Assembly (NCBI RefSeq): GCF_001468395.1
Contig: NZ_LNSG01000006.1
Coordinates: forward strand, 1 to 64,000
DNA: 64,000 nucleotides
Source: Sphingopyxis sp. H073
GTDB lineage: Bacteria > Pseudomonadota > Alphaproteobacteria > Sphingomonadales > Sphingomonadaceae
Direction: 5' to 3'
A model generated the notes under the pieces. That model saw only the letters and a program-made list of their open reading frames with translations, searched no databases and had not been told where the DNA came from. Of the stretch, positions 43,659 through 51,467 are shown in pieces. Positions within the stretch are counted from its first letter, which is position 1, and each line of letters starts with the position of its first letter. A program made the translations under genes and the position numbers.

Positions 43659-44314
43659 GCCGTCCCTCCCCAACCGAACGTCAGAACCGCGATGTGCAGC
43701 AGCGCGGCCGCAAGCATCAGCGCCAGAAACATCGTCACGCGCGGGCTGGCGTAGAAAGCAACCTGCCGCTGGGTCGGGAAGGAGAATGTGCTCTCGATCC
43801 CCAGCGATTTATTCGGATGCACCGCGCGAAACGCGGGATCGCTGGCCATGCGCACGAGATCGCGGCGGCTGCGGTATCGCATCGTGCCGACCAGCGACCA
43901 GCCCGGGTCTTCGCCGGCGTTCCACGCGTCGATATAGCCGCCGACCTTGCGCCCGACGAACAGCGGGTGTCCGCCGCGCGCGATGAGGCCGCGCACGAAG
44001 GGGTCCGAATAGCGCCGCAGCCACTCGCTACCCTCGCGCGTCTCGCCGCTGGCGGGATCGGTGACCGGGCCGGGGCGGGTGCGCACAAGATTGAGCATCA
44101 CGAACTCGCGTCCGTCGTCCGCCTCGAGGAAGGCACGCAATCGCGCGCTGTCGTTGCCGGTTTCGTCCATGCGCGGGCCGAGCGCGGCGAGGAACGCGTC
44201 GATCTCATCGCGCCGCAACGGACGGCGCAGGCCATCATAGAAGGCCAGAAAAGCAAGCCAAAGCAGCAAGGCGCCGCCCCAAATCGCCGCGAAGAGCAGC
44301 CCCTGTCCGTCCAT
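43655..44314 (-). CDS. membrane protein with DUF1330-like domain
   Basis: A 219-residue protein with an N-terminal helix (LLFAAIWGGALLLWLAFLAF) and a C-terminal one (VTMFLALMLAAALLHIAVL) around a ferredoxin-like segment (FVMLNLVRTRPGP; HPLFVGRKVGGYID; RRDLVRMASDPAF). That fold is shared with DUF1330 and EthD-type proteins. It overlaps the sulfatase start by four bases and probably acts with it at the membrane. The start lies just downstream of the TetR-type operator. Confidence 0.7.
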   Translation of the reverse strand: MDGQGLLFAAIWGGALLLWLAFLAFYDGLRRPLRRDEIDAFLAALGPRMDETGNDSARLRAFLEADDGREFVMLNLVRTRPGPVTDPASGETREGSEWLRRYSDPFVRGLIARGGHPLFVGRKVGGYIDAWNAGEDPGWSLVGTMRYRSRRDLVRMASDPAFRAVHPNKSLGIESTFSFPTQRQVAFYASPRVTMFLALMLAAALLHIAVLTFGWGGTA

Positions 44315-44339
44315 CTCCCACCCGCTGGTCTTGTTCAGA

Positions 44340-44369
44340 ATATTATGGCACTATATGTGTCACTATATT
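44340..44369. promoter_or_regulatory. operator A of the sulfatase regulon
   Basis: ATATTATGGCAC-TATATG-TGTCACTATATT is an inverted repeat between the sulfatase unit (minus) and the TetR gene (plus). GGCACT-N5-TGTCA-N-TATAT recurs with identical spacing at the second sulfatase promoter (46913-46941). Confidence 0.6.
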
Positions 44370-44436
44370 GATGGACGTGCAAGATGGTTAAACACGGCCA
44401 TTGACCCGCTGTTCAAGCTGGTCCAGCGGAGGAGGC

Positions 44437-45054
44437 ATGGGGGACAGGACCAAAATCGAACGGATCGTCGGCGCGGCCGAACCGCGCGTCGATGGCCGGC
44501 GCGAGCGCGGCCGGTCTAACCACAAGCGGATCGTCGCCGCGATGATGGCGCTCATCGAAAGCGGCGACCTGACCCCCAGCGCGGCGCGCGTCGCCGAAGA
44601 GGCGGGCGTCGGCCTGCGCACCGTTTTCCGTCACTTCGACGATATGGACGCGCTCTATCGCGAGATTTCGAAGATCGTCGGCGAGCGCATCTGGCCGATC
44701 ATCAGCGAACCCCATCGCGGCGATGACTGGCGCGCCAAGCTGCGCGATCTGACGCGGCGGCGCGCGCGGGTGTTCGAGTTGATGCTGCCCTTCCGCCTCG
44801 CCGCAAACATCAAACGCTACCAATCGCCCTATCTGATGGCGCAATATGGGCAGGTGGTGGCGCTGGAGCGCGAGTTCGTGCTGCGCCTGCTGCCCGCCGA
44901 GGTGAGTGGCGATCGCTATTTCGTCGAGGCTTTGTGCTCGGCGCTGTCGTTCCAGAGCTGGCGCGCGATCCGGCAGGACCAGGCACTCTCGGTCGAGGAT
45001 GCGAGCGCAGTGGTCGAGCGGACGGTCGAAGCGCTGGTCGCGAGCCTGGCCTAG
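44437..45054 (+). CDS. TetR family regulator
   Basis: A 205-residue regulator. The DNA-binding part is RSNHKRIVAAMMALIESGD, then PSAARVAEEAGVGLRTVFRHF. The C-terminal ligand domain is variable. Start 44437 follows CGGAGGAGGC. It is divergent from one sulfatase unit and convergent with the other, and near-identical palindromes stand at both promoters, so it most likely controls both and itself. Confidence 0.9.
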   Translation: MGDRTKIERIVGAAEPRVDGRRERGRSNHKRIVAAMMALIESGDLTPSAARVAEEAGVGLRTVFRHFDDMDALYREISKIVGERIWPIISEPHRGDDWRAKLRDLTRRRARVFELMLPFRLAANIKRYQSPYLMAQYGQVVALEREFVLRLLPAEVSGDRYFVEALCSALSFQSWRAIRQDQALSVEDASAVVERTVEALVASLA

Positions 45055-45068
45055 GGTCAGGACCCTAG
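45051..45068. repeat. palindrome CTAGGGTC-AG-GACCCTAG
   Basis: A perfect 8-bp inverted repeat joining two convergent genes; the TAG stops of both are inside it. A near-identical copy (CCAGGGTC-AG-GACCCTGG) contains the stop of the MpaB gene at 49921. Confidence 0.6.
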
Positions 45069-46894
45069 ACACGCCGCCGCCGGCGCCGCCACCACAACAA
45101 TGCAGCGAGCAGCACAATGATCCCGCCCGCCCATGTCGCAAAGCGAATGAGGCGCGGCTTGCCCTGCCGTTCGAACGCATAGCGGTTGATCTGCTCGTCG
45201 GCGGTATAGCCCGCGGGCATCTCCAGCACGCCGTTCGCCTTGGCATAGTTGGCATAGTCGGCGCGCATCGCGGCGAAGCGGTTAGGCATCGCCGCCGACA
45301 GGTCGTTCGTCTCGCCGGGATCGGCCTTGAGATTGAACAATCGCCACATTCCGTCCCCGGTCGGCGCGAGGTTGCGCACCAGCTTGTAGTCGCCGCGAAA
45401 CAGTGCGGCATTGCCCGACAATTCGTAGCCAAGCGGCGTGTCGCCATGGACGCTGCCCTCGGTGCCCGCCAGCATCGGCGCGAGGCTGCGTCCGACGATG
45501 CTCTCGACCGGCCGGCCTTGCCATCGCCCCTGTTGCCCCGTGACCCCCGCGAGGTCGAGCAAGGTCGGCAATATGTCGGTGACGTGGGCGAAGCCGTCGT
45601 TGATCGTCCCGGCGCGGATTTGCGCGTGCCCCGGCCAGGCGATGATCAGCGGAACGCGCAGCCCGCCCTCTGACGCGGTGAACTTGTAACCCGACAGCGG
45701 CGAGGCCGACGCGCTTGCCCATCCGGGCCCGATCGCGCTGAAACTGCCGCGCCGGCCGATATTCGCGGTCGAGGTGTCATATTTGCTGTTGAGGAACAGC
45801 CGGTTGATCGTCCGGTTGAACGGATCGGTCGGTTCGGGGCCATTGTCGGACAGGAATACGAAAATCGTATTCTCATAATCGCCGGTGGCCTTGAGATGCG
45901 CGACGAGACGGCCGATCTCGCGGTCCATCGCGGTCGCCATCCCGCCATAAGCCTGCATCACGCGGATCGCCGCCGCGCGTTCCTCGGCGTCCTGCGTCGC
46001 CCAGTCGGGCGTGGTCGCCATCGTCACCATCGGCGCACCCTGTGGCATGATGCCGAGCGCCGCGGCGCGCTTCGCCCGCGCCTCGCGCAGTGCGGTCCAG
46101 CCCTCCTTGTACATCGCGGCATAGCGCGCGATGTCGCTGTCGGGCGCCTGCACCGGAATATGATTGGCGAGGAAATTGACCGAGGCGAGGAAGGGTTTGC
46201 CGCTTGCCCGGTCGGCCTCGATATAATCGATCATCTTCTGGACGACGAAGCGCGACGAATAATAATCCCTGGGCAAAGTCGCGGGCTTGCCATTTTCGGT
46301 CCACGCCGCGGTCGCGTACATACCCTCGATCGGCCGCTGTTCGAAATTGTCGGCGCCGGCATCGGCGAGGCTGTAGGCGCGGTCATAGCCGCGCGCGTGC
46401 GGCAACCGCTTCGCGTCGCTGCCGAGATGCCATTTTCCGGTCAGGTAGGTACGATATCCTGCGGCTTTCAGAAGCTGCGCGACCGTGACGACGCGGAAAT
46501 TCATCACCGTGTCGTAGCCGGGCTTGCCGCGATGCGCGTCTGGGATCGTCTCGGGCATGTTGCCGAGGCCGTTCCTGTGATTCATCACCCCCGTCTGCAA
46601 CATCGCGCGCGTCGGCGAGCAGGATCCGGCGACGTGAAAGTTCGAGAAGCGCATCCCTGCCATCGCGAGCGCGTCGATGTTCGGGGTCGCGATTTCGGCC
46701 CCGAACGAACCGACGTCGCTGAACCCCCAGTCGTCGGCAAGCAGGATCACGATATTGGGATGGCGCGGCGGCGCCGGAGTGGCATGGACCACCATCGGCG
46801 CCGCCGCGAGCAGGGCAGCTGAAACGACACTGGCAGCGTATCCGGACCTGCCTTTGCGACCCGGCACCCCTCTGGCCCGGACAGGCACCGCCAT
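45065..46894 (-). CDS. arylsulfatase with C-terminal membrane anchor
   Basis: A 609-residue sulfatase. The signal region contains SGYAASVVSAALLAAAPMVV; the metal motif is ILLADDWGFSDVG; C92 in GSCSPTRAMLQTG is the formylglycine site; GKWHLGS and FLSDNGPEP are also seen. A final hydrophobic helix and a poly-Arg end (LLWWRRRRRRV) suggest an inner-membrane anchor facing the periplasm. Start 46894 follows GGGGAGAGAAGCA. Operator B lies upstream. Confidence 0.94.
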   Translation of the reverse strand: MAVPVRARGVPGRKGRSGYAASVVSAALLAAAPMVVHATPAPPRHPNIVILLADDWGFSDVGSFGAEIATPNIDALAMAGMRFSNFHVAGSCSPTRAMLQTGVMNHRNGLGNMPETIPDAHRGKPGYDTVMNFRVVTVAQLLKAAGYRTYLTGKWHLGSDAKRLPHARGYDRAYSLADAGADNFEQRPIEGMYATAAWTENGKPATLPRDYYSSRFVVQKMIDYIEADRASGKPFLASVNFLANHIPVQAPDSDIARYAAMYKEGWTALREARAKRAAALGIMPQGAPMVTMATTPDWATQDAEERAAAIRVMQAYGGMATAMDREIGRLVAHLKATGDYENTIFVFLSDNGPEPTDPFNRTINRLFLNSKYDTSTANIGRRGSFSAIGPGWASASASPLSGYKFTASEGGLRVPLIIAWPGHAQIRAGTINDGFAHVTDILPTLLDLAGVTGQQGRWQGRPVESIVGRSLAPMLAGTEGSVHGDTPLGYELSGNAALFRGDYKLVRNLAPTGDGMWRLFNLKADPGETNDLSAAMPNRFAAMRADYANYAKANGVLEMPAGYTADEQINRYAFERQGKPRLIRFATWAGGIIVLLAALLWWRRRRRRV

Positions 46895-46912
46895 TGCTTC
46901 TCTCCCCGCCTT

Positions 46913-46941
46913 TATATTGGCACTTGATATGTCAATATATC
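46913..46941. promoter_or_regulatory. operator B of the sulfatase regulon
   Basis: TATATTGGCACTTG-A-TATGTCAATATATC forms an inverted repeat (ATATTG...CAATAT) 19 bp before the second sulfatase. It shares GGCACT-N5-TGTCA-N-TATAT with operator A. Confidence 0.6.
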
Positions 46942-46961
46942 GGGGAGTCAATGGGCGCGAT

Positions 46962-47753
46962 CTAGCGTTCGCGATATTCGGGCGCGCGCTTTTCGAGGAA
47001 GGCAGCCAGCGCCTCGCGATGGTCCTCGGTTACCGAAAGGATCACCTGTTGCCGATCCTCGATCGCCATCGCGGTGTCGAGGCTTTGCGCATCGATATTG
47101 AGGTTCAGCGCCTGCTTCGACAGCCGCAGTCCGTACGGGCTTGTCGCCAACATCTCGTCGGCGAGCGCCAGTCCGCGATCCAGCAGTTCGTCCTGCCCGA
47201 CGATCTCGCTGACGAGTCCCGCGCGCAGGGCCCGCTCGGCATCGATAAAGCGTCCGGTCAGGATCATCTCCGACGCGAGGCTCGCCCCGACAAGGCGCGG
47301 CAGGAAATAGCTCGACGCCATGTCGCAACCGCCAAGCCCGATGCGGATATAGGCGGCGTTGCAGCGGAAATCGGGCGTCGCATAGCGGACGTCGGACGCG
47401 AGCAACAGCGACAGGCCGCCGCCTGCCGCGGCGCCGTGGCCGAGCGCGATGATCGGCTGCGGACAGGCGCGCATCTTGCGATAGATATTGCCGATGTTCG
47501 TCTGGGTGCGGAGCGTGCGCAGCACCGGCGTTTCGTCGCTCGACCGATCCTCCTGGATGTCGAGCCCGGCACAAAAGCCGCGCCCCGCACCGCGCAGGAT
47601 GACGACGCGCACATCCTTACGGTCGGCGAGCCCGCCGAAGTAGGCGTTGAGTTCGTCGACCAGTCCCTCGTTCAGCGCGTTGAGCCGTTCGGGCCGGTTC
47701 AGCGTCGCGATCTCGACCGCCCCCCGCGCCTCGATCAGCAGTTCGCCGTTCAC
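46962..47753 (-). CDS. enoyl-CoA hydratase/isomerase family protein
   Basis: A 263-residue crotonase-fold enzyme. The oxyanion segments are GRGFCAGLDIQED and LGHGAAAGGGLSLLLASD. The positions usually holding the two catalytic Glu read IRIGLGGCDMASS, so one Glu is replaced and the exact reaction (hydratase, isomerase or thioesterase-like) is unsure. It overlaps the SDR gene by four bases. With it, it may process the carbon skeleton freed by the sulfatases. Confidence 0.9.
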   Translation of the reverse strand: MNGELLIEARGAVEIATLNRPERLNALNEGLVDELNAYFGGLADRKDVRVVILRGAGRGFCAGLDIQEDRSSDETPVLRTLRTQTNIGNIYRKMRACPQPIIALGHGAAAGGGLSLLLASDVRYATPDFRCNAAYIRIGLGGCDMASSYFLPRLVGASLASEMILTGRFIDAERALRAGLVSEIVGQDELLDRGLALADEMLATSPYGLRLSKQALNLNIDAQSLDTAMAIEDRQQVILSVTEDHREALAAFLEKRAPEYRER

Positions 47754-48526
47754 AGCGTCTGTCCGTCATCGACGGTGATCACGGTTCCGGTGATCCCGAG
47801 TGCCGCGTCCGAGCAGAGCATCAGCAGCGGCGCATGCAGGTCGCTCGGAGGCCGCATCCGTTGCCGCGGGAAGCTCTTGACCATCTGCGCCCCGACCTCG
47901 CTCTCGAAGAGCGCGGCGGTCATTTCGGATTCGAAATAGCCGGGCTGGATCACATTGACGCTGATCCCGCGCCGCGCCCATTCGCGCGCCAGTGCCTTGC
48001 CCAGATGCCGCACCGCCGCCTTGGTCGCGCCATAGACCGAGGTCGCGGGAAACACCTTCTCCGCGGTGATCGATCCGATGATGACGATACGTCCGTTCTG
48101 CTTGTCGCGGCTGCCTGCGGCGTCGAGCCGCTTTGCGCCCTCGGTGACCGTCAGGAAGACGCCGCGGACGTTCGCCGCCAACAGCCCGTCAACCTCCTCG
48201 ACGCTCAGCCCGAACGCCATTTTTTCGGTTGCGACGCCCGCATTGGCAATGATCGTGTCGACCGTGCCGAACGCGGCTTCGGCGGCGTCGTAAGCCGCTT
48301 TCGTCGACGCTTCGTCGGTAACGTCGAGGCTGACGGCAATCGCTTCCCCGCCGGCCGCCTCGATCTCGGCCACCTGTGCGGCGAGCCGGTCGGCGCGGCG
48401 CGCCGCGAGGACCACCTTGGCCCCAGCCGCGGCGAGCACCTTGGCAAAGCCGGCGCCGAGGCCCGACGAGGCGCCGGTTACGAGCGCAACGCGCCCCGTA
48501 AGATCGAAACTGATTTGCGGCGTCAT
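47750..48526 (-). CDS. SDR family oxidoreductase
   Basis: A 258-residue classical SDR: TGASSGLGAGFA (cofactor), NAGVATEKM, and the active site IIGSITAEKVFPATSVYGATK with Ser, Tyr and Lys in place. ARRAD after the second strand suggests NADP preference. The product probably oxidises a 3-hydroxyacyl-CoA or secondary alcohol. It heads the two-gene unit with the hydratase. Confidence 0.92.
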   Translation of the reverse strand: MTPQISFDLTGRVALVTGASSGLGAGFAKVLAAAGAKVVLAARRADRLAAQVAEIEAAGGEAIAVSLDVTDEASTKAAYDAAEAAFGTVDTIIANAGVATEKMAFGLSVEEVDGLLAANVRGVFLTVTEGAKRLDAAGSRDKQNGRIVIIGSITAEKVFPATSVYGATKAAVRHLGKALAREWARRGISVNVIQPGYFESEMTAALFESEVGAQMVKSFPRQRMRPPSDLHAPLLMLCSDAALGITGTVITVDDGQTL

Positions 48527-48609
48527 TCCTCATCCCTTCTTTCGCATTCGCTGCAGCTAGGCAGCAAAGTGCGGGTACCGTCAACCGGCTCGCGGGCCAT
48601 CAAGCCCAG

Positions 48610-48640
48610 TTGACAAAGAAATTTTGTTCACCTATTGTTC
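48610..48640 (+). promoter_or_regulatory. promoter-like sequence with a LexA-type box
   Basis: TTGACA (48610-48615), 17 bp, then TATTGT (48633-48638). GTTC-ACCTATT-GTTC (48626-48640) overlaps the -10 and matches the alphaproteobacterial SOS box GTTC-N7-GTTC. No convincing gene follows on the plus strand. The SDR unit starts about 100 bp away on the other strand. Confidence 0.35.
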
Positions 48641-48663
48641 TTCTCGTGCACGAACAACCTGTT

Positions 48664-48698
48664 CCCCCGTCGCGGCCGCCAAGCGCGGCGGACGGGGG
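48664..48698 (-). terminator. GC-rich hairpin after the FGE gene
   Basis: CCCCCGTC (48664-48671) pairs with GACGGGGG (48691-48698) around a partly paired GC-rich loop. It lies downstream of the formylglycine-generating enzyme gene. It has no T-run, so termination efficiency is uncertain. Confidence 0.45.
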
Positions 48699-48773
48699 AT
48701 AAAGGCGCGGTATTTCGGATCGCCCTTCCTTTCGCCAACATCGTGAGTGACGCGCGGACCGGGCTGCCCGGCA

Positions 48774-49805
48774 TCAGCCGGCCGGTGCCTTGTCATAGAC
48801 CAGGCGGAAGCCGACATTGCTGGTGCCCATCCCGGGATCGCGCCCCTGCCGCGAGGCGGGGCGATAGCGCTGGCAATAATTTGGGGCGCATAGATAGCTG
48901 CCGCCCTTTACCGTGCGCGATGGCATCCCCGGATTGAGCGGGTCATAGGCGCTGCCCTCGTCGGGTCCCTTCGGGTCGTCGCTGTCCTTCGGGTCGTGAC
49001 CCGGACGGAAGAAGTCGGCCGTCACTTCCCAGACATTGCCGACCATGTCGTACAGGCCGTTGGCGTTCGGCTTGTAGCAGCCGACGGGCGCAACGCCCTT
49101 GAAGCCGTCGCTTTCGGCATTGTAGTTCGGGAAGGCACCCTGCCAGCTGTTCGCCTCGTCGGGCTGGACATTCTTCGACCGCTTCCCCGCGCTCGCGGCA
49201 TATTCCCATTCGGCTTCGGTCGGGATGCGTCCCCCCGCCCATTTCGCATAGGCGATCATGTCATCCCACGCGAGATGGACGACCGGCTCGTTCGGCACCT
49301 GATCGGGACCCTGCGGCCCATAGGGCTTTTGCCAGCTCGCGCCGGGGACATATTTCCACCAGTCGGTGTAGCGGTTCGAGGGAAAGTCGGGGGGCGTGAA
49401 GACCGCCGATCCCGGCTTCAGCATGTCGGGCGGAATCCGGTCGGCGGGCGCCTTGAACTGTTTGGGATCGACGGGCTTCTCGGCCACCGTGACATAGCCG
49501 GTCGCTTTCACGAACGCCGCGAACTGGCGGTTCGTCACCTCGTGCGGGTCGATCCAGAAGCCGCGGACCGTCGTCCTCCGCACCGGCCCTTCCTCGTCAT
49601 ACACATCATCCTCGCCCATATCGAAGGTGCCGCCCGGCAGCTTCACGGGCGCGTCCGCGATTCGGGGGCACTGGCGCGGCGCGCCGACCGCCGCGGCCTT
49701 TTCGCCCGGCGCACCATCGTCGCAGGCGGCGAGCGCAAGGAGCAAAAGCGCTGTGCCCAGCGTACCGATGGGCAGGGAAGATCGTCGGAGCATGGAAATC
49801 GCCAT
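48774..49805 (-). CDS. lipoprotein formylglycine-generating enzyme
   Basis: A 343-residue SUMF1-family protein with a lipobox (LLLALAACDDG). FGE signatures are visible: FDMGEDDVYDEEGP, VRGFWIDPHEVTNRQFAAF, GGRIPTEAEWEYAA and, decisive for activity, Cys306 and Cys311 in SYLCAPNYCQRYR, the copper-binding pair that oxidises the sulfatase Cys. It lies within the same region as two Cys-type sulfatases, so it most likely activates them in the periplasm. ATG 49793 is an alternative start. Confidence 0.9.
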   Translation of the reverse strand: MAISMLRRSSLPIGTLGTALLLLALAACDDGAPGEKAAAVGAPRQCPRIADAPVKLPGGTFDMGEDDVYDEEGPVRRTTVRGFWIDPHEVTNRQFAAFVKATGYVTVAEKPVDPKQFKAPADRIPPDMLKPGSAVFTPPDFPSNRYTDWWKYVPGASWQKPYGPQGPDQVPNEPVVHLAWDDMIAYAKWAGGRIPTEAEWEYAASAGKRSKNVQPDEANSWQGAFPNYNAESDGFKGVAPVGCYKPNANGLYDMVGNVWEVTADFFRPGHDPKDSDDPKGPDEGSAYDPLNPGMPSRTVKGGSYLCAPNYCQRYRPASRQGRDPGMGTSNVGFRLVYDKAPAG

Positions 49806-49920
49806 CGGTAAACCTTGATCGAGTTGCCGCAGCAAGCGAAGCTGAACGCCCCGCGCGCACCGGTCAATGGGCGGATGCCGCCAAAACCGACCCCAGCGCG
49901 CGACGACGGGCCGGTAACGT

Positions 49921-49938
49921 CCAGGGTCAGGACCCTGG
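49921..49938. repeat. palindrome CCAGGGTC-AG-GACCCTGG
   Basis: A perfect 8-bp inverted repeat at the 3' end of the MpaB gene. It shares the 14-bp core AGGGTCAGGACCCT with the element at 45051. Confidence 0.6.
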
Positions 49939-50829
49939 CTCCACTTTCTGATTCGCCAGCATCCGGATTTTCTCGCCGTTAGATCGAAAGAGAAAATCAT
50001 GGGGCAGGCCAAGCCGTACACTCGCCTGGCACGCGGGCGAATTGCGGTCGATGCGCCGGTCGGCAAGGCGACCCGCGGCCCGGAGCATCAGGCGGTCGAT
50101 CGGCGTCAGATCATAGCGAGGACCAAGATCGAGCTGCTGCCGGACCGACTCGGGCAGCAGCGACACCGACGCGCGGGCTATCGCGCGGTGCAGGAAGCGC
50201 GGCACGCCCGGTGCAGCGCGGCCGGACTCGATGATGTCGAGAAATTCGAAGATGATCGGGTGCGGTTCGAAGCGCGGTGCAAGCTGCGCCATCATCGCCA
50301 TGAACGCATCGATCGTCTGCGGCAGGCGCCGGGCGCCGAATTCGCGGCCGATCGCGTCGCCGTCGCGCATGAAGCGATCCTTGTCCGCGGCGCTCAGCCG
50401 ATGGACGAAACGATCATAGGCCGTCAGGAAGCCGTAGGAGGCGGTGGCTGCGACCCAATCGAGCAGGATTGGATCGAGCGCGCGATATTCTTCGCCGGCC
50501 GGGGTCGCGCCCTTCACCGCGCCGTGCATGCGATTGACCTTGCCGATGACCTCTTTCGCCATGCTCGCCGGACCGTAGCAGGCAAGCATCGCGACGAGTC
50601 CGGTGCGGCGCGAGCGACCGATCGGATCGGCCTTGTATGTCGAATGATCCCAAACGCCCGTCCGGATGCGCGGCTCGGCAAATTCCAGCAGCACCGCCGC
50701 TATACCACCGATGCCGAGCGCGACCGGATTCTTGTATACGCGCCACTGGACGCTGTCGGGCGCAAGCAGGGCCGGCTCCCCGGCGGGAGATGCGAAGTCG
50801 ATTATCGTGCCCAGATACTTGTCCTGCAT
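49927..50829 (-). CDS. MpaB/rubber-oxygenase family protein (DUF2236)
   Basis: A 300-residue protein of the oxygenase-MpaB family, heme-containing relatives of latex-clearing proteins. Family features seen are IGGIAAVLLEFAEPRIRTGVWDH, split at the conserved EFAEPR, plus AMLACYGPASMAKEVIGKVNRMHG and LLDWVAATASYGFLTAYDRF. It has no signal peptide, so it is presumably cytoplasmic or membrane-associated. The substrate is unknown. A TonB-receptor remnant lies directly upstream on the same strand. Confidence 0.85.
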   Translation of the reverse strand: MQDKYLGTIIDFASPAGEPALLAPDSVQWRVYKNPVALGIGGIAAVLLEFAEPRIRTGVWDHSTYKADPIGRSRRTGLVAMLACYGPASMAKEVIGKVNRMHGAVKGATPAGEEYRALDPILLDWVAATASYGFLTAYDRFVHRLSAADKDRFMRDGDAIGREFGARRLPQTIDAFMAMMAQLAPRFEPHPIIFEFLDIIESGRAAPGVPRFLHRAIARASVSLLPESVRQQLDLGPRYDLTPIDRLMLRAAGRLADRRIDRNSPACQASVRLGLPHDFLFRSNGEKIRMLANQKVEPGS

Positions 50830-50856
50830 AGCCGCACGCGCCCTTCCCGCGATGGC

Positions 50857-51065
50857 TCAGAAGTCGAAGCCCAGCCTCAGCCCATAGCTGCGCGACGGGT
50901 TCGGGGAACGTACCACGACATGGCATTGCTCGCGACCACCGACCAAGAATAGCTGTTGAACAGATTCTTCGCCCACAGCGACGCCGACCATCCGCTCTCG
51001 CCCTTCGACCCCAGGCTGGTATTGACGGGCTGAAAGAGGATGTCCTGAGCGGAGCCACGATTCCA
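50857..51065 (-). pseudogene. TonB-dependent receptor, 3' fragment
   Basis: The end of an outer-membrane receptor: one frame gives QPVNTSLGSKGESGWSASLW, then AKNLFNSYSWSVV. After a frame change the terminal strand RSYGLRLGFDF follows, with a final aromatic Phe and stop at 50857. The plug and most of the barrel are missing, so it is non-functional. It may once have supplied the MpaB gene with its substrate. Confidence 0.75.
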
Positions 51066-51467
51066 TCTCGAGATAACCAACTGTTTTCGTTGATTTACTG
51101 AGAGGCCGCGAGGACTGAAGCGCGCTTCTGAAAACACCGGCTGTCTGGGGCGGCAGATGTTTTCGGCCAACTTAAACCGTTGTTAAAAAATCATATTGTG
51201 TCGATACTTAGTGAATATACCGTGCTTTAGCCCTAATTTTTGTGAGCTTCAGCGAGGCATTTTGCGACCGCGTGTCCCAAATCGACAAGGCGTTCACCTC
51301 TCACGGCAGGAGGAATTCCGACAAAGCGAAGCCTATCGCTCGACCATAAATTTCCACTGCGGAGCGCCAGAAGGACCGACCAGTTTGGAACAAACCGAGC
51401 GGGAAAATACTCTCCACGCGGCGCCGGTGAGGGTCTGCCGACATCCCTGATGAACGTCGGTGCGTCG
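51066..51467. other. AT-richer stretch without a gene
   Basis: About 400 bp, clearly less GC-rich than the surroundings near 51140-51260 (TTAAAAAATCAT, CCTAATTTTTGTG). I see no intact gene, insertion-sequence ends or tRNA. It probably marks the deletion or insertion point that removed the receptor gene. Confidence 0.5.

Noticed and set aside
50830-51467. Insertion sequence at the receptor break
   Set aside because: No terminal inverted repeats or transposase frame could be found.
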